A stretch of 21,820 nucleotides of DNA from the NCBI GenBank assembly GCA_900128395.1, contig LT649527.1, forward strand, positions 1-21,820, given 5' to 3'. Source of the DNA: Stramenopiles sp. TOSAG23-2. Taxonomy: Eukaryota > Sar. The position numbers and the translations under genes are program-made. Below the pieces are notes generated by a model. It was given only the letters and a program-made list of their open reading frames with translations, was not told where the DNA came from and did no database searches. Shown here piece by piece: positions 18,309 through 21,820 of this stretch (positions are counted from its first letter, which is position 1; every line of letters starts with the position of its first letter).

Positions 18309-21300
18309 TCATATTGTTACAAATTGCAAACCATCAGTTAAGAAATTCTTTAAATGTAAAAAATGTTTTGAACTACTTGAAAATAAGTCCGTTTGAGTTT
18401 CAATGACTTTGCAATAATCATTTAACTCTTTCATACGAGCAGCTAAAAATTCTGCATCATAGGAATGGAACCATGTTTTTGCAGGCAAACCGGACGCGAC
18501 AATAATATTGTTCTCCATTAAATAATCATTTAAGCTGTAAAAATCAGAGACACGACGATAAACAGCCCATTGATTTGGCGTTGGTTCAATTTGATGGATT
18601 TCCAGTAAATATTGTGCAAATTTCCTTCCTTGTTCTTTTTCCTTTGCAACTTGGACAAACGAAATTTGCAATTCTAATTTACAATCTGGTGGCATAATCG
18701 AGTCTAATTCTCTGTTTATATCACGATATTGTTGCACAACTTTGCGGCGTATTGCTAAAACGGCATCTTTATGTACACCAATTCCATGTTGTACTTGCTC
18801 AACATATTTAACATTATTCTTACCAAATAATTCTTGACAAGCATCAATACGAGATTTTAAATTTTGCAAGATCTCTTGTTGAACTTGAACATGATTATGC
18901 AAGGATGTCTCATACATTAAAGTGGATTCGTTTGCTTTATCATAACTAGCAGATTGCAAATAACAGTTTCTCCAAAACACAATAGAGGATGGTAACTTGG
19001 ATGGTTTAATAACCATATCGAATGTTTCATTTGGTTGATATTTAAGATTCTCAAAATACAACAAATTTTCTTTCACAAAAGACCATATATCAATGCTTTC
19101 AAATCCATTCTCTTCTTCCCTTTCTTTTTCATTATTATATAAAAAATTCCCGAATATACCAGAATATAGATGTATGCTTAAAAAGATCAACAAATTTTCA
19201 TTAAATTCAAAACGATGTGGAAATTGGTTATATACTTGGAAAACAACATCTAACCATTGCAAAAATATAGGCGAAAAGTCACGCCCAGATCCTCGATTTA
19301 CATCACTATTCCTTCGATCAAATTGGTGACCAAAACAACACCACTCTTTCTCAATTAAGGTTGCAAAACCATGTATGGTTCGATAATGACTATCCATCAA
19401 TAATTGTGTAGTGGCGCATATTTGGGGTGTACGATCCCAGCCATCACTACAATGGACAATAGATGGATGTCCAGCCTCCAAAGCATCGGTAACAAGACTA
19501 GTGCCATGCAATATAGAAAATATATGCTGCAACCATTGTGTCTGCCCTATGTCGGAATAAAAATTGAATTGCGCAGTAAAATTTTTCGCATCTAATAATT
19601 TTCGACACGTTAACATTACGTTGATCAATGAATTTCGCACTGTATGAATATTCTCGATACCAAGAAAATTCAGTTTTGCAAAATCTTCACCACCTAATGA
19701 ACTAATATTTTCATAACCTTTACCGGCAATTGTGTTGCCCATTGCATTGATCCATGGCCTGGCATCAAATACGTGTAATACTTTATGATTTTGACCACCG
19801 GAAATGTGATAAGTATTATCATCTTCTCCACCATATAGATCTATACAATTTCGAATTGCTGTAAGAACCTTACGATCTGCAGTAGAATGTCCACCTATAA
19901 TTCCTGTTAATGGTTGAGAGCAACGGCATAAGCATGCTCCATTTTTTTGATTTATCCAACACAGGGCTACGAAGCGATTTTTACTTCTAAATTTAGCAGA
20001 TTTCTTTAAAGTGATTGTATCGATTGAACGAGGGATTGCTAGCAACTTTGGGTATGTTGGGCACAATTTAAAATCCATATTTTCATTTGTTATTTTCCAA
20101 TATGAATTATTTGCAAGTATACCAAGACGTGCAAAATCCAATTTTACCCGCCTTTGACCATTGCTTATCTTATCATGATCAAATTCAAATTCGTTATTTA
20201 TTTTATCAATAGACGACGACGACGATGTTTCTCCTGTTTCTTCCTTTGTAGAGTTGAATTTCATTCGGCATTGTTGTAAATCTCTTCTATATGTATTAGT
20301 TTCATCCCCCATTAAAGACAAAAATAATGAATATGCATATCCTCTTTCTGCAATCCTCCAACGCACTTCTTCCACCAAACGTTGTGCAGCCATTTGTACG
20401 GCTTTGATCCATATCTTTGGATCTAATGCAAGCGATTTTCTTTGTTTTGCTGCTTTAACAATCATACTATTAGTCGCTATTCCCAAAGATTGAATATTTT
20501 CCTTAGCTTTGATATAAAATATCCGTGTATCAACATCTTTACAAGTAAATGTAATGGTCTTAATTAAACGTTGTCGATGGCCGTCTTGACCATATTGTAT
20601 TTTAGAGTAATGCTTTTCATTTGTAACATATTTTAAATCAATAGCAGAGATATTACCATACCATAAACTAAATGCTTTGACGTATATAATATCTTTAACT
20701 GATGTATCTTCATACGGGCAAAATACGATTCTATATTGAGTTGCATATAATGAGCCTAGATTACCCATGTGATTTACTTCTTCAACAATATCTAGAACCA
20801 CTTCACCATCTCCTGGAAATACTTTGGATGGATTGTTATTATCTGTTCCTCCTTCAAATTTAAAATAAAGGCTTGGAAATGCCAATACAGGGCATATAGA
20901 TATCAGCGTACCAAACTTTGTTTCCCGTTTCTCAAAATCACGATCTAAATTAATTAAAGAAGCAATATTATTGTTACTACTAATACTATTAATATTAGCG
21001 ATAGAAGCAGTATTAATCGGACTATCGTTCAACTTATTTGCATTGCGCCAAATTAATTCGATATGAATTTCTCCTTCCGCTGTTGAAGGTCTTACTAATT
21101 TATGCCAAGCATCTTTGTATATATGATTTTCCTCAGCGTAGTGCACAAACACCCTACAGCTTCCAAGTAAATCATCAGCATTTGTATTATCCCTATCGTA
21201 GACATCAATGATAAAATATGTGGTATTTTTATCTTGTAAAGCAGACAATGGTAGTTGAAACCTTTCATTCCATGTTGGATTTAAATTGTTTTTTATAACA

Positions 21301-21524
21301 GTAGTTTCACCGAACTTTCTAGTAAAAATTTCACCACCTGTATGGCAAAGTAAAGACAACTTACAATATGGATCTGACTTTCCAGTTAAATCCGCATTTT
21401 TTAAATTCCTTGCTCCCACAACATGTACTTCTAAAACAACTGGGACCGGCAATACATCATTATTATTTATTTGTGGAATGGTTTTGTAATTATTATTATT
21501 ATTATTATTATTATGATCGTCCAT
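18309..21524 (-). CDS. C2-GRAM-myotubularin-PX phosphoinositide 3-phosphatase (copy 2)
   Basis: 1071 aa, identical to the product of 8048-11263, from the ATG at 21524-21522 to TGA. It carries the C2 domain with all aspartate ligands, the GRAM/PH-like domain, the phosphatase with HCSDGWDRT (Cys692, Arg698), a coiled coil and the C-terminal PX domain. No coding difference was found from copy 1. Its 5' flank is retained to 21814, so the candidate promoter and 5'UTR intron are also duplicated. Confidence 0.93.
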   Translation of the reverse strand: MDDHNNNNNNNNYKTIPQINNNDVLPVPVVLEVHVVGARNLKNADLTGKSDPYCKLSLLCHTGGEIFTRKFGETTVIKNNLNPTWNERFQLPLSALQDKNTTYFIIDVYDRDNTNADDLLGSCRVFVHYAEENHIYKDAWHKLVRPSTAEGEIHIELIWRNANKLNDSPINTASIANINSISSNNNIASLINLDRDFEKRETKFGTLISICPVLAFPSLYFKFEGGTDNNNPSKVFPGDGEVVLDIVEEVNHMGNLGSLYATQYRIVFCPYEDTSVKDIIYVKAFSLWYGNISAIDLKYVTNEKHYSKIQYGQDGHRQRLIKTITFTCKDVDTRIFYIKAKENIQSLGIATNSMIVKAAKQRKSLALDPKIWIKAVQMAAQRLVEEVRWRIAERGYAYSLFLSLMGDETNTYRRDLQQCRMKFNSTKEETGETSSSSSIDKINNEFEFDHDKISNGQRRVKLDFARLGILANNSYWKITNENMDFKLCPTYPKLLAIPRSIDTITLKKSAKFRSKNRFVALCWINQKNGACLCRCSQPLTGIIGGHSTADRKVLTAIRNCIDLYGGEDDNTYHISGGQNHKVLHVFDARPWINAMGNTIAGKGYENISSLGGEDFAKLNFLGIENIHTVRNSLINVMLTCRKLLDAKNFTAQFNFYSDIGQTQWLQHIFSILHGTSLVTDALEAGHPSIVHCSDGWDRTPQICATTQLLMDSHYRTIHGFATLIEKEWCCFGHQFDRRNSDVNRGSGRDFSPIFLQWLDVVFQVYNQFPHRFEFNENLLIFLSIHLYSGIFGNFLYNNEKEREEENGFESIDIWSFVKENLLYFENLKYQPNETFDMVIKPSKLPSSIVFWRNCYLQSASYDKANESTLMYETSLHNHVQVQQEILQNLKSRIDACQELFGKNNVKYVEQVQHGIGVHKDAVLAIRRKVVQQYRDINRELDSIMPPDCKLELQISFVQVAKEKEQGRKFAQYLLEIHQIEPTPNQWAVYRRVSDFYSLNDYLMENNIIVASGLPAKTWFHSYDAEFLAARMKELNDYCKVIETQTDLFSSSSKHFLHLKNFLTDGLQFVTI

Positions 21525-21525
21525 G

Positions 21526-21700
21526 CTGGAGATACAAAAAAAAAATGATTCCCTATACAATAACTTTTCTTATTCGTTTTCCTGAGCCTGAGCTGAGATC
21601 GTATAGAGAGTGATAATCTAAGTTGTAGTTTGTGCCTCCTTCATCATATATATATATATTTGTTTTTAATAATGATCCATGATCCACAAATAATACGTAC
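21526..21700 (-). other. Candidate 5'UTR intron of the myotubularin-like gene (copy 2)
   Basis: Same 175-nt donor (ATCGGG|GTACGT) to acceptor (TGTATCTCCAG) interval as 11265-11439. Confidence 0.5.
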
Positions 21701-21820
21701 CCCGATATAATTTTTAGTGTGCCGGCCAGTCGTAAATTTTCGGTATACTTAAACACTATATTTAACTATCAAACACACAAATTAATCCAAAACTCAACCA
21801 CTCGAAAACCTGAACTCCAG

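Larger units (their letters stand above)
11699..21814. repeat. Copy 2 of the ~10.1-kb tandem duplication
   Basis: It matches 1448-11553 with very few differences (listed under copy 1). Identity ends at 21814; the last six bases of the window (21815-21820) differ from the sequence that follows copy 1 at 11554. Confidence 0.95.

Noticed and set aside
1-21820. tRNA, rRNA, CRISPR, transposon ends or transposase
   Set aside because: None seen: no transposase- or reverse-transcriptase-like frame, no terminal repeats with target-site duplications at the unit edges, no spaced repeats, and no tRNA-like cloverleaf noticed by eye.

Overview
The window is nuclear DNA from a microbial eukaryote; I cannot name the lineage. 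It is AT-rich with many (TA)n, (ATT)n, (GTT)n and (GT)n tracts, has spliceosomal introns with GTAAGT or GTATGT donors and CTAAC branch-point-like sites, and encodes eukaryotic protein families with Asn-rich runs. TAA, TGA and TAG each end a recognisable reading frame, so the standard genetic code applies. Nothing looks bacterial or viral in organisation.

Layout. Positions 1-1447 form a unique left flank. It begins with 55 bp that are an exact inverted copy of 3440-3494, followed by the 3' part of a plus-strand gene for a Thr-rich, single-pass membrane protein (24-1031). A unit of about 10.1 kb (1448-11553) follows and is repeated almost perfectly at 11699-21814, with a 145 bp spacer (11554-11698). 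Within the unit, in plus-strand order, are: the end of an unrecognised plus-strand membrane-protein-like gene; an intronless PDCD2/Tsr4-like gene (minus); a four-exon gene for a PEP-synthase/rifampicin-phosphotransferase-like protein of 1011 aa (minus); a gene-poor stretch with a double palindrome and two doubtful small ORFs; and a gene for a C2-GRAM-myotubularin-PX protein of 1071 aa (minus), probably with a 5'UTR intron. The second copy ends six bases before the window does.

The three main genes are read in the same direction but have separate jobs: ribosome biogenesis (PDCD2/Tsr4 family), ATP-dependent phosphoryl transfer via a swivelling phospho-histidine (PEP-synthase-like, ending in the peroxisomal signal SKL), and 3-phosphoinositide dephosphorylation at membranes (myotubularin). 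I see no sign that they form one pathway.

The most interesting biology is the peroxisome-tagged dikinase-like enzyme that lacks a PEP-binding barrel, and the C2...PX myotubularin. The most important caution concerns structure: the tandem duplication, the exact 55 bp inverted match at base 1, and the clustering of copy differences at one edge could reflect assembly or amplification artefacts rather than real genome structure.
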